Shown in pieces: positions 35,838-45,288 of a DNA stretch of 59,036 bases. The first letter of the stretch is position 1. Each line of letters begins with the position of its first letter. The stretch is from an uncultured Pelagibacteraceae bacterium (GTDB lineage Bacteria; Pseudomonadota; Alphaproteobacteria; Pelagibacterales; Pelagibacteraceae). The notes beneath the pieces are model-generated. The model was not told the DNA's origin, ran no database searches, and saw only the letters and a program-made list of their open reading frames with translations. A program made the position numbers and the translations under genes. The DNA lies in contig CACNVM010000001.1 of the NCBI GenBank assembly GCA_902623915.1, positions 17,501-76,536 on the forward strand. The letters are read 5' to 3'.

Positions 35838-36350
35838 ATGAAAAATATTTGTGATTGGAGTAAGTGTAATAAAATTGGCTTATATAGAGCTCCAATAGAA
35901 AAAGATAATAGTAAAAAATTTAGATTGCTCTGTTTAGAACACATTAAAGAATTTAACAAAAGCTGGAATTATTTTGCTGATATGGATGATAAAGAGATTC
36001 AAAATTTTGTAAAGTCTGACCTTACATGGCATAAACCTACTAAAAGTTTTGGGTCTTCTGAAAACTTTTTTAGAATATTGTGGCTTAATGCTTTGGATGA
36101 TAAAACAGGAATTTTTAAAAACTCTGATTTTAAGAAGTTCAACAATTCGAATTTGACAGAGAAAGATAAAGAGGCTTTAAGAATTTTAGGCCTTAAAAGT
36201 GATACAAACTGGTCAGATATTCAAAAAAAATTTAAAACACTTGTAAAGAAATACCATCCTGATAAAAACCGTGGAAGTAAAAAGTATGAGGATATTTTAA
36301 AAAAAATTACCTTAGCATATAGTCAACTTAAAGTGAGTATGAGAAAATGA
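35838..36350 (+). CDS. J-domain (DnaJ-like) protein
   Basis: The protein has about 170 residues from the ATG at 35838; a TTG four codons earlier is less likely. The C-terminal J domain (about 110-165) has the HPD motif in [18 protein letters not shown]. The N-terminal part has Cys pairs (CDWSKC near 5-10, and LCLEH) that may bind zinc, a layout seen in the DnaJ-like proteins next to alphaproteobacterial cobS/cobT. It would stimulate DnaK. It overlaps the CobS-like gene by four bases. Confidence 0.88.
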   Translation: MKNICDWSKCNKIGLYRAPIEKDNSKKFRLLCLEHIKEFNKSWNYFADMDDKEIQNFVKSDLTWHKPTKSFGSSENFFRILWLNALDDKTGIFKNSDFKKFNNSNLTEKDKEALRILGLKSDTNWSDIQKKFKTLVKKYHPDKNRGSKKYEDILKKITLAYSQLKVSMRK

Positions 36351-37321
36351 ATTTAGAAAATAAAAAACCAGATATTAAAATCTCCGTAAGACAAACTTTT
36401 GGAATAGACACTGATATGGAGGTTGATAGCTTTTCAGAGAAAAATCCTTACGTTCCCGAATTGGACGAGAATTACAAATTTGATAGGGATACCACTTTAG
36501 CAATACTTTCAGGGTTCGCTTTCAACAAAAGAGTTTTGATACAAGGATATCATGGTACAGGAAAGTCAACACACATTGAACAGGTCGCCTCAAGACTAAA
36601 TTGGCCATGTGTAAGAGTAAACTTAGACAGTCATATAAGTAGAATAGATCTTATAGGAAAAGATGCAATTGTAATAAAAGATGGAAAACAAATTACTGAA
36701 TTTAAAGAAGGAGTTCTTCCTTGGTCGGTACAAAATCCAGTTGCTCTAGTTTTTGATGAATATGATGCGGGAAGACCAGATGTTATGTTTGTTATCCAAA
36801 GAATTTTAGAGAGCGAAGGAAAGCTTACGCTTTTAGACAAAAATAAAGTTATTAATCAAAATAAATTTTTTAGAATGTTTGCAACTACAAATACTATTGG
36901 GCTTGGTGATACATCCGGTCTTTATCATGGTACTCAACAAATTAATCAGGGTCAAATGGACAGATGGAATATCGTAACAACGTTAAATTATCTAAAAGCA
37001 GAAAAAGAATTAGAAATTATAATAGCTAAGAATAAAAGTTTGAATAATTCAAAAGGTAAAGAAAAAGTGCTTAAGATGATTAAAGTTGCCGATTTAACAA
37101 GAAATGGATTCGTAAACGGTGATATTTCTACAGTAATGAGTCCTAGAACAGTTTTGCATTGGGCAGAAAATTCTGAGATTTTTAAAGATACTGGTTACGC
37201 TTTTAGATTAACATTTTTAAATAAATGCGATGAATTAGAGCGAAAAATTGTTGCAGAATATTACCAAAGGTGTTTTGGTGAAGATCTTCCAGAGTCTTCG
37301 GTTAACGTAAAAATAGGTTAA
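36347..37321 (+). CDS. cobS: CobS-like AAA+ ATPase (MoxR/cobaltochelatase-small-subunit family)
   Basis: The 324-residue AAA+ protein has Walker [11 protein letters not shown] (about 64-73), Walker [11 protein letters not shown], sensor 1 [10 protein letters not shown] and the C-terminal lid. It is close to CobS of aerobic cobaltochelatase. CobS works with CobT and the large CobN subunit (known), but no cobN or other cobalamin gene is in this window, and SAR11 is reported not to make B12. It therefore more likely runs a MoxR-like remodelling activity with its CobT-like partner, two bases downstream. Confidence 0.85.
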   Translation: MNLENKKPDIKISVRQTFGIDTDMEVDSFSEKNPYVPELDENYKFDRDTTLAILSGFAFNKRVLIQGYHGTGKSTHIEQVASRLNWPCVRVNLDSHISRIDLIGKDAIVIKDGKQITEFKEGVLPWSVQNPVALVFDEYDAGRPDVMFVIQRILESEGKLTLLDKNKVINQNKFFRMFATTNTIGLGDTSGLYHGTQQINQGQMDRWNIVTTLNYLKAEKELEIIIAKNKSLNNSKGKEKVLKMIKVADLTRNGFVNGDISTVMSPRTVLHWAENSEIFKDTGYAFRLTFLNKCDELERKIVAEYYQRCFGEDLPESSVNVKIG

Positions 37322-37322
37322 A

Positions 37323-39092
37323 ATGCAAAAAAAAGAGACCCATCTAGAGGTATTTAAAAATGCATTAACCTCAACAGTGAAATCTATTTCAGAGAAAAAA
37401 AATTGCGAAATTACATTTGGTAAGCCAACATCTAACGTTGATAATAAAAACGAAATAAATTTACCAGAAATCGATAAACTAGAGGATATTAAAGACTATT
37501 CTATTTTTAGAGCAATAGCAGACTCGGAGGCTTTAAGATTAAAGTATAGTAATAGTGATATTTATGACAAATATAAACCTGGTGGTGAAATATCTCAAAA
37601 ACTTTACAAAATAGCCGAAAAGATAAGATATGAAAAAATAGGTAGTGAAGTTTTTACAGGAATAAAAAAAAACTTATTTTTTCAATATAATGAAAATAGA
37701 GTCAAATTAAAATCAAATAAAAATAAAATTGAAGAGTCTTTCGACAGTTATCTTAAGAGCTTTTTTTTTGATATCAAGGAGCCAAAAAAAACAAAGGTTA
37801 ACTTTGCAAAAAAGTTTAAACAGAATTTAGCTTTTTTAAAAGAAAACCTAAACAATCAAAATAAATTTAATCAAAAAATTTCAGAAATAATATCGGAATT
37901 AAATATTGAAGATAAAGAATTTTCAGAGGATCATGAGGAAAGTGATAAAAAGCTAAAAAGTCCTGAAAGCCAAGAGTCAAAAGACCAAAAAGATGGGCAA
38001 ATAGCAGAACAAGAGAATGATCAAGAGCTCTCGATTGACGCAAGACCTCCTGATACAAAAGATCTATCAAGTGAGGATGATAAAAGTATTGAGGAAGTTC
38101 AAGAAGCTGGAGAAAAAACAAATATTAAACCCAACAGAATATTTTTTGAAAAAGAAAAAAAATATAAAATATATACCGATCAGTTTGACGAAGTTATAAA
38201 AGCTGAAAATCTTGAAACAAAGGAAGAGCTTGGAAGACTTAGGGCAACACTAGATCAGCAGCTATTGCAGTTAAAAAGTTTTGTCTCTAAATTAGCTAAT
38301 AAATTACAAAGAAGGCTTTTGGCAAAACAGAATAGATCATGGGATTTTGATTTAGAAGAGGGATTATTAGACTCATCAAAACTAACTAGATTAATAATTG
38401 ACCCACTTAACTCATTGTCCTTTAAAAAAGAAAAAGAAACTGAATTTAAAGATACTTTAGTAACTATTCTGATAGACAATTCAGGTTCTATGAGAGGGAA
38501 ACCAATTTCAGTTGCAGCTGTTTGTGCAGATATCTTAGCAAGAACTTTGGAAAGGTGCTCAGTTAAAGTTGAAGTTTTGGGTTTTACAACAAAACACTGG
38601 AAAGGTGGTTCAAGTAGAGAAAAGTGGGTTACTAATGAAAAACCTAAGTTTCCAGGAAGACTAAATGATTTAAGACATATAATTTATAAGTCAGCAGATA
38701 CACCATGGAGACAATCAAAAAATAATATAGGTTTAATGTTGAAAGAAGGTTTATTAAAGGAAAATATTGATGGGGAGGCCTTGAGATGGACCTTTAATAA
38801 AATGAAAAAAAGAAAAGAAGAAAGGAAAATTTTAATGGTTATATCTGATGGGGCACCTGTTGATGACTCTACACTATCAACAAATGCGAATGATTATCTT
38901 GAGATAGATTTAAAAAATACTGTTAACTCAATAGAAAAATTTTCATCAATTGAACTTCTTGCTATTGGTATAGGTCATGATGTAACTCGTTATTACAAAA
39001 GAGCTGTAAAGATTACAGATGTACATGATTTAGGTGATGCTATGATAAATCAACTTACTGACTTATTCTCCAATAAAAAAAATATTCACTAG
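37323..39092 (+). CDS. cobT: CobT-like VWA-domain protein
   Basis: The 589-residue protein has a helical N-terminus, a long acidic linker (about 195-265, Glu/Asp/Lys-rich) and a C-terminal von Willebrand A domain from about 375. The domain has an intact [13 protein letters not shown] (about 382-389) and later metal-contact residues such as [10 protein letters not shown]. This is the CobT layout, and the AAA+ CobS-like partner is directly upstream. Without CobN the pair is better viewed as an ATPase-VWA machine with unknown target. It ends six bases from the convergent VUT transporter gene. Confidence 0.85.
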   Translation: MQKKETHLEVFKNALTSTVKSISEKKNCEITFGKPTSNVDNKNEINLPEIDKLEDIKDYSIFRAIADSEALRLKYSNSDIYDKYKPGGEISQKLYKIAEKIRYEKIGSEVFTGIKKNLFFQYNENRVKLKSNKNKIEESFDSYLKSFFFDIKEPKKTKVNFAKKFKQNLAFLKENLNNQNKFNQKISEIISELNIEDKEFSEDHEESDKKLKSPESQESKDQKDGQIAEQENDQELSIDARPPDTKDLSSEDDKSIEEVQEAGEKTNIKPNRIFFEKEKKYKIYTDQFDEVIKAENLETKEELGRLRATLDQQLLQLKSFVSKLANKLQRRLLAKQNRSWDFDLEEGLLDSSKLTRLIIDPLNSLSFKKEKETEFKDTLVTILIDNSGSMRGKPISVAAVCADILARTLERCSVKVEVLGFTTKHWKGGSSREKWVTNEKPKFPGRLNDLRHIIYKSADTPWRQSKNNIGLMLKEGLLKENIDGEALRWTFNKMKKRKEERKILMVISDGAPVDDSTLSTNANDYLEIDLKNTVNSIEKFSSIELLAIGIGHDVTRYYKRAVKITDVHDLGDAMINQLTDLFSNKKNIH

Positions 39093-39097
39093 AATAA

Positions 39098-39670
39098 TCA
39101 TGCTGATATTTTTTTATCATCAGGAATAGTTTTTTTCAGAAGAACTCTAAATGGTATTAACATCAATAAAGATATCATAATTTTTACAATAAAATCTCCT
39201 ATAGCTAAGCTTATCCAAGGTATTTCTGTATTATAAAAAGAAATTGAAAAAAACAGGAATGTATCTACAAGTGATCCAAGTGATGATGATACAATTGGAG
39301 CAACAAACCAAATTTTTTTTCTAAGTAAATCAAAAATATTTACATCTAACAGTTGAGCAATTAAAAAAGCAGTCCCAGAACCTATTGCGATTCTAATTGA
39401 TATTAGATCGTCAAAATTAGTTGAAAAAAATATTGTTAAAATTATACCTGTGAAAAAACCTAAATAAACTATTTTTCTAGCTGTAAATTTTCCATATTTT
39501 CTGTTGGCTAAATCTGTTATTAAAAAAGTAATTGGATAAGTAAATGCTGCATAGGTAAGTATATTTTCCATTCCAAAGTAATATACAGGAAATTGAACTA
39601 GAAAATTTGATATTGCCACAATAGCAGCCATAAATATGGCTAGAGTAAAAAACAATTTTGTTAATTGCAT
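39098..39670 (-). CDS. VUT family (YhhQ-like) queuosine-precursor transporter
   Basis: The 190-residue membrane protein has about six transmembrane segments and the family region YAAFTYPITFLITDLANRKYGK followed by GSGTAFLIAQLLDV. YhhQ/QPTR proteins import queuosine precursors such as preQ0 or preQ1 (known for E. coli). It begins two bases after rpmB and is probably read from the rpmB promoter. The exact substrate here is inferred. Confidence 0.85.
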   Translation of the reverse strand: MQLTKLFFTLAIFMAAIVAISNFLVQFPVYYFGMENILTYAAFTYPITFLITDLANRKYGKFTARKIVYLGFFTGIILTIFFSTNFDDLISIRIAIGSGTAFLIAQLLDVNIFDLLRKKIWFVAPIVSSSLGSLVDTFLFFSISFYNTEIPWISLAIGDFIVKIMISLLMLIPFRVLLKKTIPDDKKISA

Positions 39671-39672
39671 AA

Positions 39673-39954
39673 TTAAGCTTCTTTTAATACAATTTTGTTT
39701 CTGTATTTCTTGGCTCTTTTTGAAAGTTTAAAAGCCTTTGCTGATGATAAAAATTTATCAATACCGCCTTTAAAATCTACAGTTCTAAGTGCTGCATTCG
39801 ATACTTTTAACGTAATATTTTTCTTTAAAATATCACTTTTAAATTTTATTTTTTTGATACTAGGATTGAACTTTCTTTTTGTTTTATTGTTGGCATGACT
39901 GACATTATGCCCTTTCAGTGGTCTTTTGCCTGTGAGTTCACATTTATTACTCAT
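39673..39954 (-). CDS. rpmB: 50S ribosomal protein L28
   Basis: L28 starts CELTGKRPLKGHNVSHANNKTKRKF after a three-residue lead-in, matching the family, with a C-terminal stretch ending YRNKIVLKEA. The length is 93 residues, slightly longer than in enterics and normal for alphaproteobacteria. A GAGGA ribosome site lies upstream, with a good promoter immediately before it. VUT follows in the same transcript. Confidence 0.97.
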   Translation of the reverse strand: MSNKCELTGKRPLKGHNVSHANNKTKRKFNPSIKKIKFKSDILKKNITLKVSNAALRTVDFKGGIDKFLSSAKAFKLSKRAKKYRNKIVLKEA

Positions 39955-39969
39955 AATTTATCCTCTAGC

Positions 39970-39998
39970 TATATAATTCGACACTAATGTTTTATCAA
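39970..39998 (-). promoter_or_regulatory. sigma-70 promoter for rpmB
   Basis: TTGATA (39998-39993) and TATATA (39975-39970) are separated by 17 bases on the minus strand. The predicted start lies a few bases before the GAGGA ribosome site, so the leader is very short. It overlaps the divergent promoter region of the TauE-like gene. Confidence 0.6.
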
Positions 39999-40013
39999 GC
40001 AAATATATGTCTA

Positions 40014-40042
40014 TTGACAATGTTTGTATCAAAGAATAATAA
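40014..40042 (+). promoter_or_regulatory. near-consensus sigma-70 promoter giving a leaderless TauE-like mRNA
   Basis: TTGACA (40014-40019), a 17-base spacer and TAATAA (40037-40042) form one of the best promoter matches in the window. The ATG of the TauE-like gene begins at 40048, where transcription itself should start, so the mRNA would have essentially no 5' leader. Confidence 0.6.
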
Positions 40043-40047
40043 ACTTA

Positions 40048-41145
40048 ATGGATTTTTTCCTACCAGTAGCACAAGTTCAGGTAACTATTTGGATCATTTT
40101 ATTGCTAAGCTTTATTGTTGGCATTATTTCTGGACTTTTTGGGATCGGAGGTGGTTTTCTAATGACTCCAGTTTTGATTTTTTTAGGAATTCCCCCAACT
40201 TATGCTGTAGCAAATGAAGCTAACAATATTTTAGGTACCTCCGTATCAGGTGCACTTCATCATTGGTTTAGAAAAACTTTAGATTATAAAATGGGAATAA
40301 CAATTGTTGCTGGTGGTGTTGTCGGTACAGGAGTTGGTATGTTAATTTTTGCTTATTTGAGAAAAAAAGGAGTAATTAATGTGAGTATAACTCTAGCTTA
40401 TATTTATATGTTAGTAATTATTGGAACTTTGATGTTTGCAAAAGGTTATAAGGAATTGACAGATTTAAGGAAAAAAATTGTGACAAAAAGAAAAGCTCAC
40501 GATCACTACTGGATACATGGTCTTCCATTTAGAATGAAATTTCATAAATCCAGACTCTACGAAAGCGCATTAGTGCCGATCATGTTAGGATTTATTGTTG
40601 GAATATTTGCTTCAATTATGGGTGTTGGTGGTGCTTTTTTAATGGTTCCTGCAATGATTTATATTATTGGTATGCCAACAAAATTAGTTCCAGGAACATC
40701 TTTGTTCGTAACGATTTTTATAACAGGGTTAGTGGTTATTGTGCACGCTCTTAAGTTTCAAACTATAGATTTTATTTTAGTTTTTATTTTGTTGTTTGGT
40801 TCAATCATTGGGCTTCATGTTGGATTAAGAATCTCTCAAAAGTTAAATGCATCAGAGTACAAAACTTTGTTAGCAATATTGCTTCTTGCCGTAGGTTTAA
40901 TAATGGGTATAGAAACATTTGTTCTTGAAAAAGGATCAAGTTTATTTGCTCCTGTAAAATCAGGTCAGATAGATAATAAGCTTGCAGAGGTAATTTTATC
41001 TCTTTCAACAAATAATCCAATTACATATGGATTCTTATCAATCATAATTGTTGTTCTTATAGGGGTATCTTTTTCTTATGCTAGGGAGCTTATCCATTAC
41101 ATTAAGTTTGATATCGATAAAAAAAAATATAATTTTTTTAAATAA
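40048..41145 (+). CDS. TauE/SafE family sulfite/sulfoacetate-type exporter
   Basis: The integral membrane protein has about 365 residues and 8-9 hydrophobic segments. It carries the two-fold repeated family motif, seen as GIISGLFGIGGGFLMTPVLIFLGI near the start and GIFASIMGVGGAFLMVPAMIYIIG in the second half. Members carry organosulphonates, sulphite or related anions, and the exact substrate is unknown. The ATG at 40048 is chosen over a TTG at 40024 because the promoter -10 overlaps the region upstream. It abuts pyrD end to end with no gap. Confidence 0.85.
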   Translation: MDFFLPVAQVQVTIWIILLLSFIVGIISGLFGIGGGFLMTPVLIFLGIPPTYAVANEANNILGTSVSGALHHWFRKTLDYKMGITIVAGGVVGTGVGMLIFAYLRKKGVINVSITLAYIYMLVIIGTLMFAKGYKELTDLRKKIVTKRKAHDHYWIHGLPFRMKFHKSRLYESALVPIMLGFIVGIFASIMGVGGAFLMVPAMIYIIGMPTKLVPGTSLFVTIFITGLVVIVHALKFQTIDFILVFILLFGSIIGLHVGLRISQKLNASEYKTLLAILLLAVGLIMGIETFVLEKGSSLFAPVKSGQIDNKLAEVILSLSTNNPITYGFLSIIIVVLIGVSFSYARELIHYIKFDIDKKKYNFFK

Positions 41146-42195
41146 TTAGTGTGATGAAGTTCCTACAGCCTCACTAATATTTTTAAAACCCTTATTATTT
41201 AGAATTTTAATTAAATCCTTTTTTATAACTTTTACAATATTTGGACCTTTGTAAATTAGACCAGTATAAAGTTGCACGGCTGATGCACCAGCAGCTATTT
41301 TTTCAAAAGCTGACTCGCCTGAGTCAACGCCACCAACGCCTATAATTGGTATTTTTCCATTTAAATTTTGATAGAATTTCTTTACAAATTCAGTTGATAA
41401 ATTTCTAATAGGCTTTCCTGACAATCCTCCGTTCTCTTTACTGTTTGGGTCTATTAAATTTTCCCTATTTTTGTTGCTAGTATTTGTCAAAATCACTCCA
41501 TCGATTTTGTACTCTAAAATAAGTTTTACAATAATTGGTATCTGGGAACTATTTAGGTCAGGTGAAACTTTTAATAAAAAAGATTTATTAAAATTACTTT
41601 TTTCTCTTATTTCATTAATCTTTGTAAGTAATTTTTTTAAAGCATCTTCATCATGAAAATCTCTTAGACCAGTGGTATTTGGTGAAGATATATTGATTGT
41701 TATATAATCTCCAATTGGAAAAAAAATTTCTGCACATCTTAAAAAATCATCAGTCATATTTGTTGTATTTTTATTTGGACCTATATTTATACCTAATAAG
41801 CTAGATGGAATATTATTTTCAATTCTTTTTTTTACAATTTCAGATCCATCATTATTAAATCCAAGTCTGTTTATTAATGCTTGATCTTTTTCTAATCTAA
41901 AAATTCGAGGTTTTTCATTTCCAAACTGCTTTTTTGGAGTAACAGTTCCAACCTCAACAAATCCAAAACCAATTTTAAATATTTCGTTATAAACTTCTGC
42001 GCTTTTATCAAAACCTGCTGCTAGACCAATGGGATTATTAATCTCTTTGCCAAGTAGTTTGGTTCTTAAAATTTCTTCACCAGATACTGAAAATAAATTG
42101 CTTGGAAGAAAATTATATTTGAGTGATTTTATCGCTAAATCGTGAGCTTTTTCAGGATCTAAGTTAAATATAAAAGGTCTTATAAAAGAAAACAT
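41146..42195 (-). CDS. pyrD: dihydroorotate dehydrogenase (quinone, class 2)
   Basis: PyrD oxidises dihydroorotate to orotate in pyrimidine synthesis and passes electrons to ubiquinone at the inner membrane. The 349-residue flavoprotein has the class 2 N-terminal helix, NPIGLAAGFDKSAEVYNEI, LGINIGPNKNT and NISSPNTTGLRDF with the catalytic Ser. GGLSGKPIRNLST and GVGGVDSGESAFEKI bind FMN. The start lies five bases after lysS. Confidence 0.95.
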   Translation of the reverse strand: MFSFIRPFIFNLDPEKAHDLAIKSLKYNFLPSNLFSVSGEEILRTKLLGKEINNPIGLAAGFDKSAEVYNEIFKIGFGFVEVGTVTPKKQFGNEKPRIFRLEKDQALINRLGFNNDGSEIVKKRIENNIPSSLLGINIGPNKNTTNMTDDFLRCAEIFFPIGDYITINISSPNTTGLRDFHDEDALKKLLTKINEIREKSNFNKSFLLKVSPDLNSSQIPIIVKLILEYKIDGVILTNTSNKNRENLIDPNSKENGGLSGKPIRNLSTEFVKKFYQNLNGKIPIIGVGGVDSGESAFEKIAAGASAVQLYTGLIYKGPNIVKVIKKDLIKILNNKGFKNISEAVGTSSH

Positions 42196-42200
42196 TAAAA

Positions 42201-43766
42201 CTATATATTCAACTTTTTTTCCATTAAATCAATTGTCTCTTTGACGCCAAAAAAGCTAATAAAAAAACCCATTCTTGGACCATTTTCTTCACCAAAACAC
42301 ACTTCGTAAATTAATTTAAACCAATCTCTTAAATTTTTTTCGTATCCATTTTCTTTACCTACAGTGTAAATTCTAGTTTGTATTTCTTCTGCTGGAGTAT
42401 TTTGAGAAACTTGTTTTAAAACACTAATTAAATTTTTTAAGGCATCTTTTTCTTTGGAATTTGGATTTTTATATTTTTTCTTTGGTTCAACCTCATCAAC
42501 AAAATAATTTATTGCATAATTAGTGAGTTCATCTAAAATTTTATTTTTTTTAGGGTCAAGCTCATTGTGAAACTTTTTTATAAATTTCCATAGAATATCT
42601 TTATTTCTTGCATTGCTTGATCCAACAATATTTAACAACATTGAAAAAGGCATAATTACTTTTTCTTTTGGGGGTAAACCTTTATGAATATGCCAAACTG
42701 GATTAGAAAGTTTATCTTTTAATTCTTGATTTGAAAATTTTTCGATTAATGAAAGATATTCGTCAACAGCTTTAGGAACAACATCGGAATAAAGTTTTTT
42801 TGCTCTTTTTGGATTTTGATACATATAAAGTGATAAACTTTCTGGAGAGGCATATCTTAACCATTGATCTATAGTTATTCCATTGCCTTTTGATTTAGAT
42901 ATTTTTTCTCCTTTTTCGTCTAAAAATAATTCATAAGCAAATCCATTTGGAGGTTGTTTACCCATAGCTTTACAAATTTTACTTGAAAGTATTGCACTTT
43001 CAATTAAATCTTTACCATACATTTCAAAATCAACATCGAAAGTAAACCATCTCATTGCCCAATCTACTTTCCATTGTAATTTACATTTACCATCTAATAT
43101 TTCTGTTTTTATTTTTTTTCCATTGTTATCAAAAACTAAAGAATTGTTATTTTTGTCAATTTCAATCACAGGAATTTCCAAAACTTTTCCTGTTTCAGGA
43201 CATATTGGAAGAAATGGGCAATATGTTTTTTTCCTTTCACTTCTTAAAGTTGGTAAAATTATATTCATTATATCGTCAAATTTCTCTAAAACTCTTATCA
43301 ATGAGTTATTAAAATTACCATTTTTGTAATTTTTGGTTGAGCTTTTGAAAGTAAAATTGAAATTAAATCTTTTTAAAAATTCTATTAACATCTCATTGTT
43401 ATGTTCACCAAAACTTTTAAATTTTTTAAAAGGGTCAGGAATATCAGTAAGTGGTTTACCAATATTTTCTCTTAATATTTGATCATTAGGTATGTTTTCG
43501 GGTATTTTTCTGAGACCATCCATATCGTCGGAAAAAGTTATTAATTCTGTTTCGATCTTCCTTATATGGTTAAGTGCATTTATCATCATTGATGTTCTTG
43601 AAACTTCACCAAACGTACCAATATGTGGAAGGCCACTTGGACCATATCCTGTTTGAAATATAATTTTATTTTTCTTCTTAATAATAGAGTCCCTATCCTT
43701 TAATAATTTTCGGATTTCAACAAATGGCCATGAAGAGGTTGATTTTATCAGTTCAGACTCTAGCAT
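42201..43766 (-). CDS. lysS: lysyl-tRNA synthetase, class I
   Basis: The class I Rossmann-fold enzyme charges tRNA-Lys. It is the form used by archaea and alphaproteobacteria, in contrast to the class II enzyme of most bacteria (known). The 521-residue protein has the HIGH-equivalent in GPSGLPHIGTFGEV (near 44-57) and KISKSKGNG (near 285) for KMSKS. Zinc-type Cys residues appear in TYCPFLPICPETG. It is followed by pyrD after five bases and diverges from trkH. Confidence 0.96.
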   Translation of the reverse strand: MLESELIKSTSSWPFVEIRKLLKDRDSIIKKKNKIIFQTGYGPSGLPHIGTFGEVSRTSMMINALNHIRKIETELITFSDDMDGLRKIPENIPNDQILRENIGKPLTDIPDPFKKFKSFGEHNNEMLIEFLKRFNFNFTFKSSTKNYKNGNFNNSLIRVLEKFDDIMNIILPTLRSERKKTYCPFLPICPETGKVLEIPVIEIDKNNNSLVFDNNGKKIKTEILDGKCKLQWKVDWAMRWFTFDVDFEMYGKDLIESAILSSKICKAMGKQPPNGFAYELFLDEKGEKISKSKGNGITIDQWLRYASPESLSLYMYQNPKRAKKLYSDVVPKAVDEYLSLIEKFSNQELKDKLSNPVWHIHKGLPPKEKVIMPFSMLLNIVGSSNARNKDILWKFIKKFHNELDPKKNKILDELTNYAINYFVDEVEPKKKYKNPNSKEKDALKNLISVLKQVSQNTPAEEIQTRIYTVGKENGYEKNLRDWFKLIYEVCFGEENGPRMGFFISFFGVKETIDLMEKKLNI

Positions 43767-43822
43767 TACCTAGGTTTATAATAAGTTGAATTTTATTTCT
43801 ATTTAAATATTGTCCAGTTTTT

Positions 43823-45268
43823 ATGGCTACTAATAAAACAGTTTTTTTTATTATTGGTATTCTACTGATCATACTAGGCGTATTTATGCTTGCGCCATAT
43901 GTAATTCAGTTAATATATGATGAAAATAGCAGCAGTTTTTTTTCATCTTCTATCATCACAATAATAATAGGTATTCTAATTGTTTTAACTAGCTTGACCA
44001 AAGAAAAACAATTAAATCTCAGACAAGCATTCTTATTTTCTTCTTTAGCATGGATTAGCATCGCTTTTTTTGGAAGTATACCTTTTGTATTATCAAATTT
44101 AGAACTCTCTTTTAGTGAAGCATTTTTTGAGAGCATGTCTGGTATAACAACCACGGGCTCAACTGTAATATTGGATTTGGACTCTTCGCCTAAAAGTATT
44201 TTACTTTGGAGAGCCATAATGCAGTGGTTAGGAGGCATAGGTATTATTGTTATGGCTACAACTGTGCTTCCATTGTTGAAAGTTGGAGGAATGCAACTTT
44301 TTCAATTAGATACATCTGGTACTGAAAAAATTTTACCTAAAACCGTTGAAATATCATTTTTGATTATATCCATTTACACTTCACTTACCATTGTATGTGC
44401 TTTTGTATATTGGCTGCAAGGCATGAGTGCTTTTGATAGTATTGCTCATTCATTCACTACTCTGGCTACTGGTGGTTTTTCTACTCATAATGAGTCGATT
44501 GGATTTTTTAATAATCCAGGAATTGAAATTACTGCAACAATATTTATTGTACTTGGTAGCATACCGTTTATTGCTTATTTAAAATTTATTAAAGGTAATA
44601 AAAAAATTTTACTTCAAGATGTTCAAATAAGAGGTTTCTTATACCTTTTGTTTACGTCGATTTTTATTATGTTTTTATATTTATTTTTTAATAATTCAGA
44701 ATTATCTTTTTTAAATAATTTAAGAATTTCCTCTTTTAATGTTCTGTCTATTTTATCTGGGACAGGATATGTAACAGATGATTTTGGATTGTGGGGTAAG
44801 TTCCCTCTAATTTTCTTTCTTTTTTTAATGTTTGTTGGTGGCTGTGCAGGATCCACTACATGTGGGATTAAAATATTCAGATTACAAATATTATTTTTAT
44901 TTTTAAAAACACAAATTAAAAAATTGATATATCCAAATAGTATTTATTTGGTAAATTACAACAACCAAAAAATTGCAGATGGTTTTATCAATTCTGTAAT
45001 TCTATTTATTTTTTCATATTTACTCATATTTTTTTTAGTAGCTATAATGCTTTCAATAACTGGATTAGATTTTCTATCAGCTATATCAGGTGCTGCTACA
45101 GCCATATCAAACGTAGGGCCTGGGTTAGGAGAAATGATTGGACCAAATGGTAACTTTAGTGAAGTTTCAGAAATATCTAAATGGATATTATCTTTTGCTA
45201 TGCTGCTAGGTAGACTAGAAATTTTTGCTGTCTTAGTGTTATTTTTACCATCTTTCTGGAGAGCATAA
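43823..45268 (+). CDS. trkH: TrkH family potassium uptake protein
   Basis: The 481-residue protein is the pore subunit of Trk-type K+ uptake. Four pore-loop repeats are visible, each with its selectivity-filter glycine: SMSGITTTGST, TTLATGGFST, LSGTGYVTDD and AAISNVGPGLG. Between them lie the M1-M2 helices, giving about ten membrane segments. The regulatory partner TrkA is not in the window. It lies 20 bases upstream of the AmpG-like gene on the plus strand. Confidence 0.95.
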   Translation: MATNKTVFFIIGILLIILGVFMLAPYVIQLIYDENSSSFFSSSIITIIIGILIVLTSLTKEKQLNLRQAFLFSSLAWISIAFFGSIPFVLSNLELSFSEAFFESMSGITTTGSTVILDLDSSPKSILLWRAIMQWLGGIGIIVMATTVLPLLKVGGMQLFQLDTSGTEKILPKTVEISFLIISIYTSLTIVCAFVYWLQGMSAFDSIAHSFTTLATGGFSTHNESIGFFNNPGIEITATIFIVLGSIPFIAYLKFIKGNKKILLQDVQIRGFLYLLFTSIFIMFLYLFFNNSELSFLNNLRISSFNVLSILSGTGYVTDDFGLWGKFPLIFFLFLMFVGGCAGSTTCGIKIFRLQILFLFLKTQIKKLIYPNSIYLVNYNNQKIADGFINSVILFIFSYLLIFFLVAIMLSITGLDFLSAISGAATAISNVGPGLGEMIGPNGNFSEVSEISKWILSFAMLLGRLEIFAVLVLFLPSFWRA

Positions 45269-45288
45269 TTTAATCTATAATTATCACT

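Noticed and set aside
36347-39092. Literal cobaltochelatase annotation for CobS/CobT
   Set aside because: No large CobN subunit or any other cobalamin gene is visible, so the catalytic assignment is not supported. Only the family names are kept.
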